Source: Kribbella sp. VKM Ac-2569
Lineage (GTDB): Bacteria > Actinomycetota > Actinomycetes > Propionibacteriales > Kribbellaceae
DNA: 64,000 bases
Assembly: GCF_004216905.1 (NCBI RefSeq)
Contig: NZ_SGXJ01000005.1
Location: 558,001-622,000, forward strand
Direction: 5' to 3'
The position numbers and the translations under genes are program-made. The notes below the pieces were generated by a model. That model made no database searches. It was not told the origin of the DNA and was given only the letters and a program-made list of their open reading frames with translations. How positions within the stretch are numbered: the first letter of the stretch is position 1; each line of letters starts with the position of its first letter. This document shows, piece by piece, positions 25,330 to 34,282 of this stretch.

Positions 25330-28005
25330 ATGCGAATCTCGCTGGCCACACGCAGTCGCAAACTCATCGCCGGCGGCCTGGGGGCCGCCCTGATCGCCGC
25401 CGGGATCGGCGGCTACGCCGGCCGCTACGAGCTGAAGGAAGAGTGGCTCAAGCACCAATGGGCCGGCCGGCACTACAACGCCGCCGTGATGGAGAAGGCC
25501 CTGATGATCGCCGGCGGCAATCCGTCGGAGATGCAGAGCGAGTCCAAGGAAGCCTTCACGATCGCCGACGAGTTCGAGCAGGCCAGGACCGCGCCGGGCG
25601 GCATCGTCGCCCCGGGCGCGTATTCGGCCGCGTTCGCCCAGCTCACGGCGCTCCCGCACACTGCGGGGACCTGGCACGACGTCACCAGGGTCCCGTACGA
25701 CGCCGACGACGCCCGCTACCGTGACTGGTACTCCAACTCCAGTGGCGGCGCTGGCTACGTCACCGGCCGCATCACCGGTCTGGCGGCCGACAACGCCAAC
25801 CACGTGTACGCCGCCGGCGCGAACGGAGGCGTGTGGCGCTCCACCTCGGGCGGTGGCAACTGGACACCGCTCAGCGACTCGCTGCCGTCCCTCAGCGGTG
25901 GCGACCTGCAGCTCGCCGGTGACGGTTCGCTCTGGTACGCGACGGGCGAGGCCAACACCGGCGGTACGTCGTACGTCGGGTCCGGTGTCTACCGTCTCGC
26001 GAACCCGGTGACCGGAACCTATTCGCCGTCCGACCGGGTCGGCGGCAAGGAACTGGAGTCGACCACCGTCGGGCGGCTGCGGTGGGGTGGCGGGCAGGTG
26101 TTCGCCGCGACGAACCGCGGCGTCTGGTACCACGACGCGTCGACCACCGCCGGCGCCTGGAAGGTCGCCTACTACCCGAACCCGGACTTCATGCCGGAGA
26201 TCAAGGACGATGCCGGCAACGTGCTGGTACCGGCCGGCAGTCAGACCGGCGGCGCGACGAACGCGGCGTACAAGAACATCGTCAACGACATCGCGATCGA
26301 CCCGAAGAACCCCAAGCACATCATCGCTGCCATCGGCTGGCGCTCGGGCGACACCTACAACGGGTTCTACGAGACCAACGACTACACCGCCGGACCGTCG
26401 AGCTGGAAGCGGCTGAGCGTGGTTCTGGGCGGCATCAAGAACAGCACCGACGTCGGCTACACGACGTTCGCGTTCAGCAAGACCGGCGACCGCCTCTACG
26501 CGCTCGTGCAGCAGCCGAGCAAGATCAACGGCAGCACGAGCCTGGCCGGCATCTTCGTCTCCAAGACCGGCAGCCCGTCCGGTCCGTGGAACAAGATCGC
26601 CGATCCGCAGATCCTGCACAACAGCGGCTCCGCACTGGACCGCAAGGGGTACGCCGTCGGTGTGCAGGCCTGGTACAACCAGTTCCTGACCGTTGATCCG
26701 GCCAACGCCGACCACGTGTGGGCGGGCCTGGAGGAAGTGTTCGAGACGACCGACGCGGGGTCGCACTGGGCCACCGTCGGGCCGTACTGGAACTTCGGCT
26801 TCTCGTGCTGGAACATCGACGACGCCAAGAACACCTGTCCGATGGCGCCGCACTCCGACCAGCACTCGGTCGCCGTGGGTACGTCGGGCGGCAAGCCGGT
26901 CGTCTTCGTCGGCAACGACGGCGGCATCTACAAGCGTCCGGTGAACGGGCAGGTCAACGCCAACCACAACGGCACCGACTGGTCCTCGCTGACCGCGGAC
27001 GGCACCATGGATGCCCTGCAGTACTACTCGGTGTCGGTCGGCAAGGACACCAAGAACGGCGGCGTGGTGGTGTCCGGCGGCCTGCAGGACAACGGCGTCT
27101 CGAACCTGTTCGGAGTGCAGCCGAACGGCAGCAACACCGACACCAAGATGGGCTCGAACTTCGGCGGTGACGGCGGTGACGGCGCGACCGATCCGCAGAA
27201 CGGCTGCAACCAGCTGCAGGAGTACGTCGCCCTGGCCGTCAAGATCACCAACAACTGCGCGCTGAACAAGGGTGCGTTGAGTGAGGCCGAGGCAAGCTCG
27301 TGGAGCCTGGACCCGGGTGATCCGAGCCCGCGGTTCATCGCCCCGATCGCGATCGACTCCGCGAACTCCAACGGCTTCATCGCGGGTGGGCAGTACGTCT
27401 ACACCTCCACCAAGGGCTGGGGCATGCGGAGCGCGTCCGAGTGGACCAAGGCGTTCGATCTCGGCGCCGGACACTCGGCGACGGCGGTCGCGATGCGCGG
27501 CGGTACCGGGTGGGTCAGCTGGTGCGGGCCGTGCAACAACGCCGGCTTCGCCCGCGGTCTGGCCACCAACTCGGGCGGCACCTGGCATCAGGTGACCTTG
27601 CCGTCCAGCTTCCCGAACCGCTACCTCGCCGGCGTCGGGATCGATCCGGCCAACGGGCAGCACGCGTACGTCGCCGTGAACGGCTTCTCGCGCCGCTTCA
27701 CCGAGGGCCCGGGCGCGGGCGTCGGCCACGTCTACGAGACCAAGGACGGCGGCACGACCTGGTCGGACATCTCCGCGAACCTGCCGGACATCCCGACCAG
27801 CGCGGTCAAGCAGCTGGCCAACGGCGCGCTGGTGGTCGGGTCCGACCTGGCCACGTTCTACCGCGCACCCGGTGCGACGAACTGGCAGGTCCTGGGCACC
27901 GGACTGCCGACCACCACGGTCATGGACATCGAGTCCGGACCCGACGGCAACATCTACGCGGCAACCCACGGCCGCGGCATCTGGAGCATCACTCCGCCCG
28001 CCTGA
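25330..28005 (+). CDS. Large exported BNR/sortilin-like beta-propeller protein
   Basis: An 891-residue protein. An uncleaved or signal segment (KLIAGGLGAALIAAGIGGYAG, about 11-31) is followed by a lumen-type domain built of sialidase/VPS10 BNR units. SxDxGxxW motifs recur: STSGGGNWTP, TTDAGSHWATVG, TKDGGTTWSD, each near a VYAAG/HVYE/IYAATHG strand. The propeller likely covers residues 150-880. The protein is probably cell-surface or secreted; a glycan-hydrolysing activity is not assured because the sialidase catalytic residues cannot be located. It ends 18 bases before a hairpin. Confidence 0.82.
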   Translation: MRISLATRSRKLIAGGLGAALIAAGIGGYAGRYELKEEWLKHQWAGRHYNAAVMEKALMIAGGNPSEMQSESKEAFTIADEFEQARTAPGGIVAPGAYSAAFAQLTALPHTAGTWHDVTRVPYDADDARYRDWYSNSSGGAGYVTGRITGLAADNANHVYAAGANGGVWRSTSGGGNWTPLSDSLPSLSGGDLQLAGDGSLWYATGEANTGGTSYVGSGVYRLANPVTGTYSPSDRVGGKELESTTVGRLRWGGGQVFAATNRGVWYHDASTTAGAWKVAYYPNPDFMPEIKDDAGNVLVPAGSQTGGATNAAYKNIVNDIAIDPKNPKHIIAAIGWRSGDTYNGFYETNDYTAGPSSWKRLSVVLGGIKNSTDVGYTTFAFSKTGDRLYALVQQPSKINGSTSLAGIFVSKTGSPSGPWNKIADPQILHNSGSALDRKGYAVGVQAWYNQFLTVDPANADHVWAGLEEVFETTDAGSHWATVGPYWNFGFSCWNIDDAKNTCPMAPHSDQHSVAVGTSGGKPVVFVGNDGGIYKRPVNGQVNANHNGTDWSSLTADGTMDALQYYSVSVGKDTKNGGVVVSGGLQDNGVSNLFGVQPNGSNTDTKMGSNFGGDGGDGATDPQNGCNQLQEYVALAVKITNNCALNKGALSEAEASSWSLDPGDPSPRFIAPIAIDSANSNGFIAGGQYVYTSTKGWGMRSASEWTKAFDLGAGHSATAVAMRGGTGWVSWCGPCNNAGFARGLATNSGGTWHQVTLPSSFPNRYLAGVGIDPANGQHAYVAVNGFSRRFTEGPGAGVGHVYETKDGGTTWSDISANLPDIPTSAVKQLANGALVVGSDLATFYRAPGATNWQVLGTGLPTTTVMDIESGPDGNIYAATHGRGIWSITPPA

Positions 28006-28022
28006 TCCGCCCGGTCAGACGA

Positions 28023-28079
28023 CTTTGAGCACCCACCAACCAAGAATCGGCGAGGAATCTGGTTGGTGGGTGCACAAAG
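28023..28079 (+). terminator. Hairpin after the BNR protein (copy 2 of the repeated hairpin)
   Basis: Bases 28023-28042 pair with 28060-28079 (20 positions, one mismatch) around a 17-base loop. The stem CTTTGAGCACCCACCAACC is nearly the same as that of the hairpin at 3698-3750, and both sit directly after a gene for an exported protein. Probably a terminator before miaB. Confidence 0.7.
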
Positions 28080-28153
28080 AGGTGCTCGAGCGAGGCGGTG
28101 GGCCCCGGCCTCGACGAGGTGTGCGAGCAACTCACGTACTCTTGGTGGCTGTT

Positions 28154-29626
28154 ATGCGTACTTATGAGGTCCGCACCTACGGGTGTCAGATGAATGTTCA
28201 CGACTCCGAGCGGCTGCGCGGGCTGCTGGAGGACGCGGGCTATGTCCGCGCGCCCGAGGGCGACGAGGCCGATGTGGTCGTCTTCAACACGTGCGCGGTC
28301 CGGGAGAACGCCGACAACAAGCTGTACGGCAACCTCGGTCACCTGGCGCCGGTGAAGGCGCGCAAACCCGGCATGCAGATCGCCGTTGGCGGCTGCCTGG
28401 CGCAGAAGGACAAGGCGTCGATCACGAAGAAGGCGCCGTGGGTCGACGTCGTCTTCGGCACCCACAACATCGGCGCGCTGCCGGTGCTGCTGGAGCGGGC
28501 CCGGATCGAGCAGGAGTCGCAGGTCGAGATCCTCGAGTCGCTCGACGTGTTCCCGTCGACGCTCCCGACCCGCCGCGAATCGCCGTACTCCGCCTGGGTG
28601 TCGGTCAGTGTGGGCTGCAACAACACCTGCACGTTCTGCATCGTGCCGGCGCTGCGCGGCCGCGAGAAGGACCGCCGGCCGGGCGAGATCCTCGCCGAGG
28701 TCGAGGCGCTGGTCGGCGAGGGCGTGCTCGAGGTGACGCTGCTCGGCCAGAACGTGAACTCGTACGGCGTGGAGTTCGGCGACCGGTACGCGTTCTCGAA
28801 GCTGCTCCGCGCGTGCGGGGAGATCGACGGGCTGGAGCGCGTCCGGTTCACCTCGCCGCACCCGCGGGACTTCACCGCCGACGTGATCGAGGCGATGGCC
28901 GAGACGCCGAACGTGATGCACTCGCTGCACATGCCGCTGCAGTCGGGTTCGGACACGGTTCTGAAGGCGATGCGGCGCTCGTACCGTCGGGACCGGTATC
29001 TGAAGATCATCGAGGACGTGCGGGCCGCGATGCCCGATGCGGCGATCACGACCGACATCATCGTCGGGTTCCCGGGGGAGACCGAGGAGGACTTCCAGGG
29101 CACACTCGACGTGGTCCGGCAGGCGCGGTTCGCGGGGGCGTTCACGTTCCAGTACTCGAAGCGTCCCGGGACGCCGGCCGAGTCGATGGAGGACCAGGTC
29201 CCGCGCGACGTCGTCCAGGATCGGTACGAGCGACTGGTCGCGCTGCAGGACGACATGGCGTGGGCCGAGAACAAGCTGGTCGTCGGCCGGTCCGTCGAGG
29301 TGCTCGTGGCCGAGGGGGAGGGGCGGAAGGACGCCGCCACCCATCGGCTCAGCGGTCGCGCCGCGGACAACCGGCTCGTCCACTTCGCCGTACCGGAGGG
29401 TGTCGAGGCGCCGCGGCCGGGTGACATGGCAACGGTCGAGGTCACGTACGCCGCTCCGCATCACCTGGTTGCGGACGTGTTCGGGGCCGTACGCCGGACG
29501 CGCGCCGGGGACGCGTGGCAGCGCTCGGTGGACACGCCTGCTGCTACGCCCGGTGTGATGCTCGGGATGCCGACCGTCGGCGCCAAGCCCCTCGAGCCGG
29601 CAGTCGGCGGCTGCCAGGTCGGATGA
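28154..29626 (+). CDS. miaB: tRNA-2-methylthio-N6-dimethylallyladenosine synthase MiaB
   Basis: A 490-residue radical-SAM methylthiotransferase that adds a methylthio group to N6-modified A37 of tRNAs reading U-starting codons. The N-terminal domain has the three cluster cysteines (TYGCQMN, FNTCAVRE, GGCLAQ). The radical-SAM site is VSVGCNNTCTFCIVPALRG (CxxxCxxC). A TRAM domain closes the protein (VGRSVEVLVAEGEGRKD...). Substrate made by MiaA, encoded 6 kb away. The start at 28154 is the ATG before RTYEVRTYGCQMN. Confidence 0.96.
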   Translation: MRTYEVRTYGCQMNVHDSERLRGLLEDAGYVRAPEGDEADVVVFNTCAVRENADNKLYGNLGHLAPVKARKPGMQIAVGGCLAQKDKASITKKAPWVDVVFGTHNIGALPVLLERARIEQESQVEILESLDVFPSTLPTRRESPYSAWVSVSVGCNNTCTFCIVPALRGREKDRRPGEILAEVEALVGEGVLEVTLLGQNVNSYGVEFGDRYAFSKLLRACGEIDGLERVRFTSPHPRDFTADVIEAMAETPNVMHSLHMPLQSGSDTVLKAMRRSYRRDRYLKIIEDVRAAMPDAAITTDIIVGFPGETEEDFQGTLDVVRQARFAGAFTFQYSKRPGTPAESMEDQVPRDVVQDRYERLVALQDDMAWAENKLVVGRSVEVLVAEGEGRKDAATHRLSGRAADNRLVHFAVPEGVEAPRPGDMATVEVTYAAPHHLVADVFGAVRRTRAGDAWQRSVDTPAATPGVMLGMPTVGAKPLEPAVGGCQVG

Positions 29627-30285
29627 ACCTGCCGAAGGACGCGAAGCCGATCGCGTTCGGCAGAGACGCGGATATCTACTCGATCGACGACGAGTGGGTG
29701 CTGCGGCGGTATCGCGACGGGCATCCGGTGCGCGACGAGGCCGACTTCATGCGGCACGTGGCGCGGTACGGCTACCCGGTGCCCGCGGTGCGCGATGTCG
29801 AGGGTGCGGACATGGTGCTGCAGCGGCTCGACGGGCCGACGCTCGGCGAGGCCGCGATCGCGGGCGAACTCAGCGCGACCGAGATCGCCTTGATCCACGC
29901 CGACCTGCACCGCCGGCTGCAGGCTATCCCGGCCCCGAGCGGTACACCGGGTCGCGTTGTCGTGCACGGTGACCTGCATCCACTGAACGTGATGGCCACC
30001 GCCGACGGCCCGGTCGTCATCGACTGGGGGAACGTGGAGGAGGGCGCCGCGGAGTTCGACGTCGCGATGACCGCGATCATCTTCGCCCAGGTCGCCCTCG
30101 ACCCTGCGTACGAGAACCTCACGGACCTGTTGCGCGACGCGCTCGGGACGTACCTGGCCAACTCGATCGACCCCACACCAGGGCTTCCCGACGCACTGGA
30201 GCGGCGCGGCAACAATCGGACCTTGACGTCCGCCGAGCTCGCCATGCTCCCCGCCCAGGAAGCCCTGATCCGGTCCCACCTCTAG
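29623..30285 (+). CDS. APH/choline-kinase-like phosphotransferase
   Basis: A 220-residue kinase-fold protein of the aminoglycoside phosphotransferase family. The catalytic loop is VVVHGDLHPLNVMAT and the metal-binding Asp is in VVIDWGNVEEGAAEFD. It is shorter than resistance-type APH enzymes (about 260-300 residues). Its start overlaps the miaB stop as ATGA, so it is co-translated with miaB. A small-molecule kinase role is expected; there is no evidence that it confers antibiotic resistance. Confidence 0.88.
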   Translation: MNLPKDAKPIAFGRDADIYSIDDEWVLRRYRDGHPVRDEADFMRHVARYGYPVPAVRDVEGADMVLQRLDGPTLGEAAIAGELSATEIALIHADLHRRLQAIPAPSGTPGRVVVHGDLHPLNVMATADGPVVIDWGNVEEGAAEFDVAMTAIIFAQVALDPAYENLTDLLRDALGTYLANSIDPTPGLPDALERRGNNRTLTSAELAMLPAQEALIRSHL

Positions 30286-32117
30286 GCGTTCAGGAACTGT
30301 GACGGCTTGAGGGCGCGGGTGACGATGCGGAGTTCGCCGATGTTCCCCGCGAAGCCCTGGTCGATCGTGTTCGCGTAGTGCCCGGCGCCGACCAGCCACG
30401 GCTTCCCGGCTGTCGCGAGACCGTTCGACGGGGTCGCCGGGTTTCGGAGCAGCTCGGACGAGTCGACGTACACCGTGCTGTGTCTGCCGTCGTTCACGAT
30501 CGCCAGGTGGAACCAGCGGCCGGCGACCATCTCATGGCCCCAGTTGGTGAACGTGTCGTTCTTGTCGACCGGGTACACGGCCCACTGCAGTTCGAGTCCA
30601 CCGGAGAAGCCGAGCTTGACCGTCGGCTCGTCCGGGTCGCTGCCGGTCTTGCCCGCGTCACGTCCCGTGCCCAGCCGGCAGAGCAGCCCTTCCCAGGAAT
30701 GGTCCTGACCGTCGTCGGCAAGCTTCACGAACGCCTCGATCGTGTAGCCGTTCGCGAACGTCAGCTGGTTCAGCGGCGCGTTGTCCGCCGTCTTCAGGTA
30801 CCCGCCGCGGGCCGGGTTCTTGCCGCCCGGGAACAGCCAGCTGGCGTGCCCCGGCTGGTCCGGGTGGAACTCGGCGCTCGCCGACGGCGCCGTACCGGCG
30901 AGCAGCACACGGGTCAGGTGATTGCCCTTACCCGACTGGTCGACGACCTGGTCGGCGGCCGGCCCGTCGAATCGCCAGTACGCCGCTGTGCCGGGGATGA
31001 CCAGTTGCGACGCGGGCCGAGCCGGACGCACCGCGACCGGCGCGAACTTGGCGAACCGCTCGGCGAAGTCGATCGGGACGCTGAACCGGTTGGTGTCGTC
31101 GGTCAGCTCGATCTCGGCCTCGGCCAGCTCGTTCCGCTTGGCCGGGTCTTGGTCCATGATCCACGGCGAGACGGTCTCCACGTCGATCGTGTTCCGGGCC
31201 AGGTCGAAGTGGTAGAGCCGGACCATCCCCGATCCGCCGTAGAACCGGTCCTGGTAGTTGGTGATGTGCAGGTGCACGTCGTTGCCGGCGGCATTCTTCC
31301 GGATCACCCGGCCGGGCGGCCAGTAGTGGCCGTTCAGCGTGAGGAAGATCTGGTCGCTGTCGTTCACCAGTTGCTCCCAGACCCGGTTGCCGTGGTCGCT
31401 GAAGTACGCGACCGGGTTGCCGTGGTCGGCGTTCACCAGCTCGTGGATAGTGAGGATGACGGGCAGTTTCGGGTGCTTGGCGATGACATCTCGCGCCCAG
31501 GCGAAGCTCGCGTCCGACGGCCGCCAGTCCATTGCCAGCAGCAACCACTGCTGCCCGGCGGCGCGGAACACGTGGTACGAGTTGTAGCCGTTCGGCGTCG
31601 ATCCGCCGTACGTCGACATCCGGCGGAACCGCTGCGGCCCGAACGTGTGCAGGTACGGCGAGTCGCCGCGCGTGTCGTCCTTGGACCCGTCGATGTCGTG
31701 GTTGCCGGCCAGCACGGAGTACGGGACTCGGGCCCGGTCCAGGATCTTGAAGACGGGGTCGGCCTGGGCGAACTCCATCGCCAGCGCGTTCTGCACCACG
31801 TCACCGAGGTGCGCGACGAAGACGATGTTGTCGGCCGACCGCTGCTCGATCAGCCACTCGAAGCTCGCGGTCAGCGGCGCCGGGTCGCCCCGGTCCTCGT
31901 CGTACTGGTACTGCGTGTCCGGTACGACGGCCAACGTGAAGCGCGGGTGCTCGGTATCGATCCGCCCCGCGCTCTTTGTTGTGCTGCCCCTCGTCCCGTT
32001 GACGCTCGCGGCTGCTTCCCCGGCGCTGAGCACGCCCGGCATGATCACCGCACCGGCGCCGACCGCGCCCGCCTGCAGGAGCCGCCGTCGGCTCGTCCCG
32101 TCGTTCTGCTGATCCAT
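30282..32117 (-). CDS. Tat-exported metallophosphoesterase with C-terminal LamG domain
   Basis: A 611-residue exported enzyme. The N-terminus is a Tat signal (SRRRLLQAGAVGAGAVIMPGV). The phosphoesterase domain (about 45-330) has VVPDTQYQYDEDRGD, FVAHLGDVVQNA (GDxxQ), LAGNHDIDGS (GNHD) and HELVNADHG with metal-binding His residues. The C-terminal 240 residues form a concanavalin-A/LamG module (NGYTIEAFVKL, WFHLAIVNDGRHSTVYVDSSELL), suggesting binding to a surface glycan. ATG 32117 is preceded by GGAGG. Its 3' end overlaps the kinase gene by four bases. Confidence 0.88.
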   Translation of the reverse strand: MDQQNDGTSRRRLLQAGAVGAGAVIMPGVLSAGEAAASVNGTRGSTTKSAGRIDTEHPRFTLAVVPDTQYQYDEDRGDPAPLTASFEWLIEQRSADNIVFVAHLGDVVQNALAMEFAQADPVFKILDRARVPYSVLAGNHDIDGSKDDTRGDSPYLHTFGPQRFRRMSTYGGSTPNGYNSYHVFRAAGQQWLLLAMDWRPSDASFAWARDVIAKHPKLPVILTIHELVNADHGNPVAYFSDHGNRVWEQLVNDSDQIFLTLNGHYWPPGRVIRKNAAGNDVHLHITNYQDRFYGGSGMVRLYHFDLARNTIDVETVSPWIMDQDPAKRNELAEAEIELTDDTNRFSVPIDFAERFAKFAPVAVRPARPASQLVIPGTAAYWRFDGPAADQVVDQSGKGNHLTRVLLAGTAPSASAEFHPDQPGHASWLFPGGKNPARGGYLKTADNAPLNQLTFANGYTIEAFVKLADDGQDHSWEGLLCRLGTGRDAGKTGSDPDEPTVKLGFSGGLELQWAVYPVDKNDTFTNWGHEMVAGRWFHLAIVNDGRHSTVYVDSSELLRNPATPSNGLATAGKPWLVGAGHYANTIDQGFAGNIGELRIVTRALKPSQFLNA

Positions 32118-32185
32118 TGCCGCCTCCACAAGGTCACTGACACCGCAGCGAACACTAGAGCGAGGCGACCCACAGAAGTGTGAAC

Positions 32186-32641
32186 TCAGGCGAAACCCTG
32201 GGCGATCACCGCAGGAAGCGCATCACCGTCGGCCACCGCGCCGAGCACTCGCGCCTCGTGCGGCACCAGCGGGTCGGGCAGCTTGTCCAGCGGGTACCAC
32301 TCGAGGCCTGCGGCCTTCTCCGGCTCCATCAACCGCGGCTCGCCGGTCCACTTCGACACCATGAAGAAGAAGTCGACCCGCTCGTCGATCGGATCGCCGT
32401 TCCCGCCCGTCCGATGCATCGCCGTCACCGGCACGAGATCCGCCGCGTCGACGTCGAGCCCGACCTCCTCCTTGAGCTCCCGCACCGCCGCCGCCACCGC
32501 CGACTCCCCATGCTCCACATGCCCGGCCGGAACCGCCCAATGCCCATCCATATAACCGGTATTGGCCCGAAGCAACAACAACACCTCGTCCCCACGCCGA
32601 ACAATCACATAAGCCGCCGGCACCACCCGAAACCGATCCAT
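32186..32641 (-). CDS. NUDIX hydrolase
   Basis: A 151-residue pyrophosphohydrolase. The NUDIX box is complete: GHVEHGESAVAAAVRELKEEVGL (GX5EX7REX2EEXG pattern). It follows the order VPAAYVIVRRGDEVLLLLRANTGYMDGHWAVPAG, a start typical of MutT-like proteins acting on nucleotides or NDP-sugars. The substrate cannot be told. Confidence 0.92.
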   Translation of the reverse strand: MDRFRVVPAAYVIVRRGDEVLLLLRANTGYMDGHWAVPAGHVEHGESAVAAAVRELKEEVGLDVDAADLVPVTAMHRTGGNGDPIDERVDFFFMVSKWTGEPRLMEPEKAAGLEWYPLDKLPDPLVPHEARVLGAVADGDALPAVIAQGFA

Positions 32642-32741
32642 ACAAGCACCCTAAACACCTCCACCGACACCAACGACACCGCTCCGCGGCGGCTGTCTGC
32701 GGTGTACTCGGCGGGCAACTGTGGTGAAGGCGGATCGGACA

Positions 32742-32825
32742 TGGCTCACCGAGTCGTGGGATTCGGTTGTGAAAACCGGCTGTCACCAGCCTCGATCCAC
32801 GACTCGACGAGACTCCCCAGAGCCA
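32742..32825. other. Possible structured element in the NUDIX/PNPOx intergenic gap
   Basis: The 219-base gap between two minus-strand genes holds nested pairings. TGGCTC (32742-32747) pairs with GAGCCA (32820-32825), and CGAGTCGTGG (32750-32759) pairs with CCACGACTCG (32797-32806). Inside are two small hairpins, 32764-32768 with 32774-32778 and 32779-32782 with 32787-32790. Together they draw a three-way junction. It could be a small RNA, a regulatory leader of the NUDIX gene or a mobile palindrome. No open reading frame is evident there. Confidence 0.45.
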
Positions 32826-32860
32826 AACCACACGATTCGGCGAAATGGCGGGCTCCAGTT

Positions 32861-33376
32861 CTATGGCTTTGGGCGCCAGGACTGTCTGGGTGCGTAGCCC
32901 TCGCGGCGGAGCCAGTGTTCGGTGTAGACGATTCGGTCGGGGGCGATGACCACCAGCGGTCCTAGTGGAGGTTCGTCGAGTGAGTTGCCGCGTTCGACAT
33001 GGTCCGACTGCCAACGGAACGCTTCCCAGTAGTCGGCGAACTTGTCGCTGTCAGGGGTCAGGACCTGTGCTCGACCGAAGAACTGTGCGCCGCGACTGCT
33101 CGCCTGACCGACCAGCGGCGCGAAGATCCCGACCGAGACCCGCGGATCCGCAGCCAGGTTCCGCATCTTCGGTGATTTCGCGGAAGCCGTGAACATCAAC
33201 GCGAAATCCAGGTGGTAGTACCGAACCGGCGTCGCCAACGGCCCGTCCGGACCCGCAGTCGCCAGTACACACATGTTCTGGCTCGACAGCAGGTTCAGGA
33301 TCCGTTCGGACAGCCGGTCATGCGGAAGCTTCGTTGTCGGAGCCGGACCGGACAACCACGGATTCGTCAGCGCCAT
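32861..33376 (-). CDS. Pyridoxamine 5'-phosphate oxidase-like flavoprotein
   Basis: A 171-residue split-barrel protein. SSQNMCVLATAGPDGPLATPVRYYHLDFALMFTASAKSPKMRNLAADPRVSVGIFAPL is the FMN/F420-binding half of the PNPOx-like fold, followed by GAQFFGRAQVL. The family includes flavin- or F420-dependent reductases and haem-utilisation proteins. MALTNPW at 33376 is taken as start because codons upstream lack family likeness. Substrate unknown. Confidence 0.83.
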   Translation of the reverse strand: MALTNPWLSGPAPTTKLPHDRLSERILNLLSSQNMCVLATAGPDGPLATPVRYYHLDFALMFTASAKSPKMRNLAADPRVSVGIFAPLVGQASSRGAQFFGRAQVLTPDSDKFADYWEAFRWQSDHVERGNSLDEPPLGPLVVIAPDRIVYTEHWLRREGYAPRQSWRPKP

Positions 33377-33515
33377 GACAGATCTTCGCACGACGCGGCG
33401 ACGTTCGCCGGGGACTGGGAATAGGCGCTGGGGAGTGGGCACGGGCAATAGCCGGTTCCGGGTCTCCGCTGCCTGTCCCGAGTCTCTCGGCCGCCGCACA
33501 ACGGGTGGGCATGGC

Positions 33516-33548
33516 GAAGGGCCGCAAGCGGGGTGCTTGCGGCCCTTC
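33516..33548. terminator. Terminator hairpin downstream of the MT0933-like gene
   Basis: A 14-pair perfect stem (33516-33529 with 33535-33548) closes a five-base loop. It lies just past the stop of the small minus-strand gene at 33557 and would end its transcript. Confidence 0.82.
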
Positions 33549-33556
33549 GGGGTACG

Positions 33557-33799
33557 TCAGGCGGGCTTGGGTCCGTCGGGGATGTCGTCGTTCTGGCCGT
33601 CCAGGTTGTCCAACCCGTCCTTGGCCTTGTCGACGCCTCCGTCGATCTTGTCGCCGTACTTGCCGCCCGTCTTCTCGTCGACGAAGTCGCCGGCCTTGTC
33701 CAGACCTTCACCGACCTTGTCGCCGTGGCCGTCGACCAGGTCGGAGGCCTTGTCCTTCAGGTCCTCGGCCTTGCCCTTGAACTTGTCGAAGATGCCCAT
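33557..33799 (-). CDS. MT0933/Rv0909-like small antitoxin-family protein
   Basis: An 80-residue, strongly charged helical protein: MGIFDKFKGKAEDLKDKASDL, then DKAGDFVDEKTGGKYGDKIDGGVDKAKDGLD. The DKAGDFVDEKTGGKY segment is the hallmark of a mycobacterial family annotated as antitoxins (MT0933-like). No toxin gene is next to it: the neighbour on the same strand encodes the repeat protein at 33923. The antitoxin name is by family only; such proteins may act alone in stress. Confidence 0.75.
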   Translation of the reverse strand: MGIFDKFKGKAEDLKDKASDLVDGHGDKVGEGLDKAGDFVDEKTGGKYGDKIDGGVDKAKDGLDNLDGQNDDIPDGPKPA

Positions 33800-33922
33800 C
33801 TCGGGGCTCCCATTCCTGCGTAGTTGAGTGCTTACAGACAGCTAACGGCGATCTTCGCACCTGCAGCGCCTGAACTGTGGGATCTCCGCGAGCGCCGTAC
33901 CCAAAACGATGCCGGACGGGAC

Positions 33923-34159
33923 TTACTCTACGTCGCCGCCGCTGTCCGTCGTGCCGCCGCCGGATTCGACGTCCCCGCCCGACTCCACATCGCCACCCGA
34001 CTCGACGTCGCCGCCGGATTCCACGTCGCCGCCGGATTCCACGTCGCCGCCGGATTCCACGTCACCGCCGGACTGGGCGTCCGCCTCGTCCCCCAGGCCG
34101 AGCGCGTCCTTGGCCGCGTCCTTGGCCGCGTCGGTCCCTTCATCGAACGGATTCGTCAC
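33923..34159 (-). CDS. Small acidic protein with SGGDVE repeats
   Basis: A 78-residue protein not recognised. The first 30 residues (TNPFDEGTDAAKDAAKDALGLG) look like an amphipathic helix of the type in MT0933-like small proteins. The rest is six in-register SGGDVE units plus one after a GTTD break. At the DNA level the units are 18 bases, three of them identical. GTG at 34159 is chosen because GGGAGGAAC lies upstream at good distance; no family match is assured. Unit number may vary between strains by slippage. Confidence 0.6.
   Translation of the reverse strand: MTNPFDEGTDAAKDAAKDALGLGDEADAQSGGDVESGGDVESGGDVESGGDVESGGDVESGGDVESGGGTTDSGGDVE
34010..34063. repeat. Three perfect 18-base tandem repeats
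   Basis: Copies at 34010-34027, 34028-34045 and 34046-34063 are identical; further diverged units flank them (about 33960-34075). They encode the SGGDVE repeats on the minus strand. The repeats keep the reading frame because the unit is a multiple of three. Confidence 0.88.
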
Positions 34160-34282
34160 TTGGGTTCCTCCCGTAGAAATGTCTCGAACTCCAGAGTTTC
34201 CTACCGCTCTTCCCGGGTCATCCACAAGGCTGGTACAGACCTCTTGGCCAAGTCTTGAGCGGGGAGCTGCCAGACTGGAGCG

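Noticed and set aside
25075..27969. 964-codon open frame on the minus strand
   Set aside because: Mirror of the BNR protein gene with no recognisable motif; the plus-strand protein has clear repeats.
29623..30285. Aminoglycoside resistance gene
   Set aside because: Only the general kinase motif is present; short, co-translated with miaB, and without resistance context.
33960..34075. CRISPR-like array
   Set aside because: The 18-base units are directly joined without spacers and encode a repeat protein.
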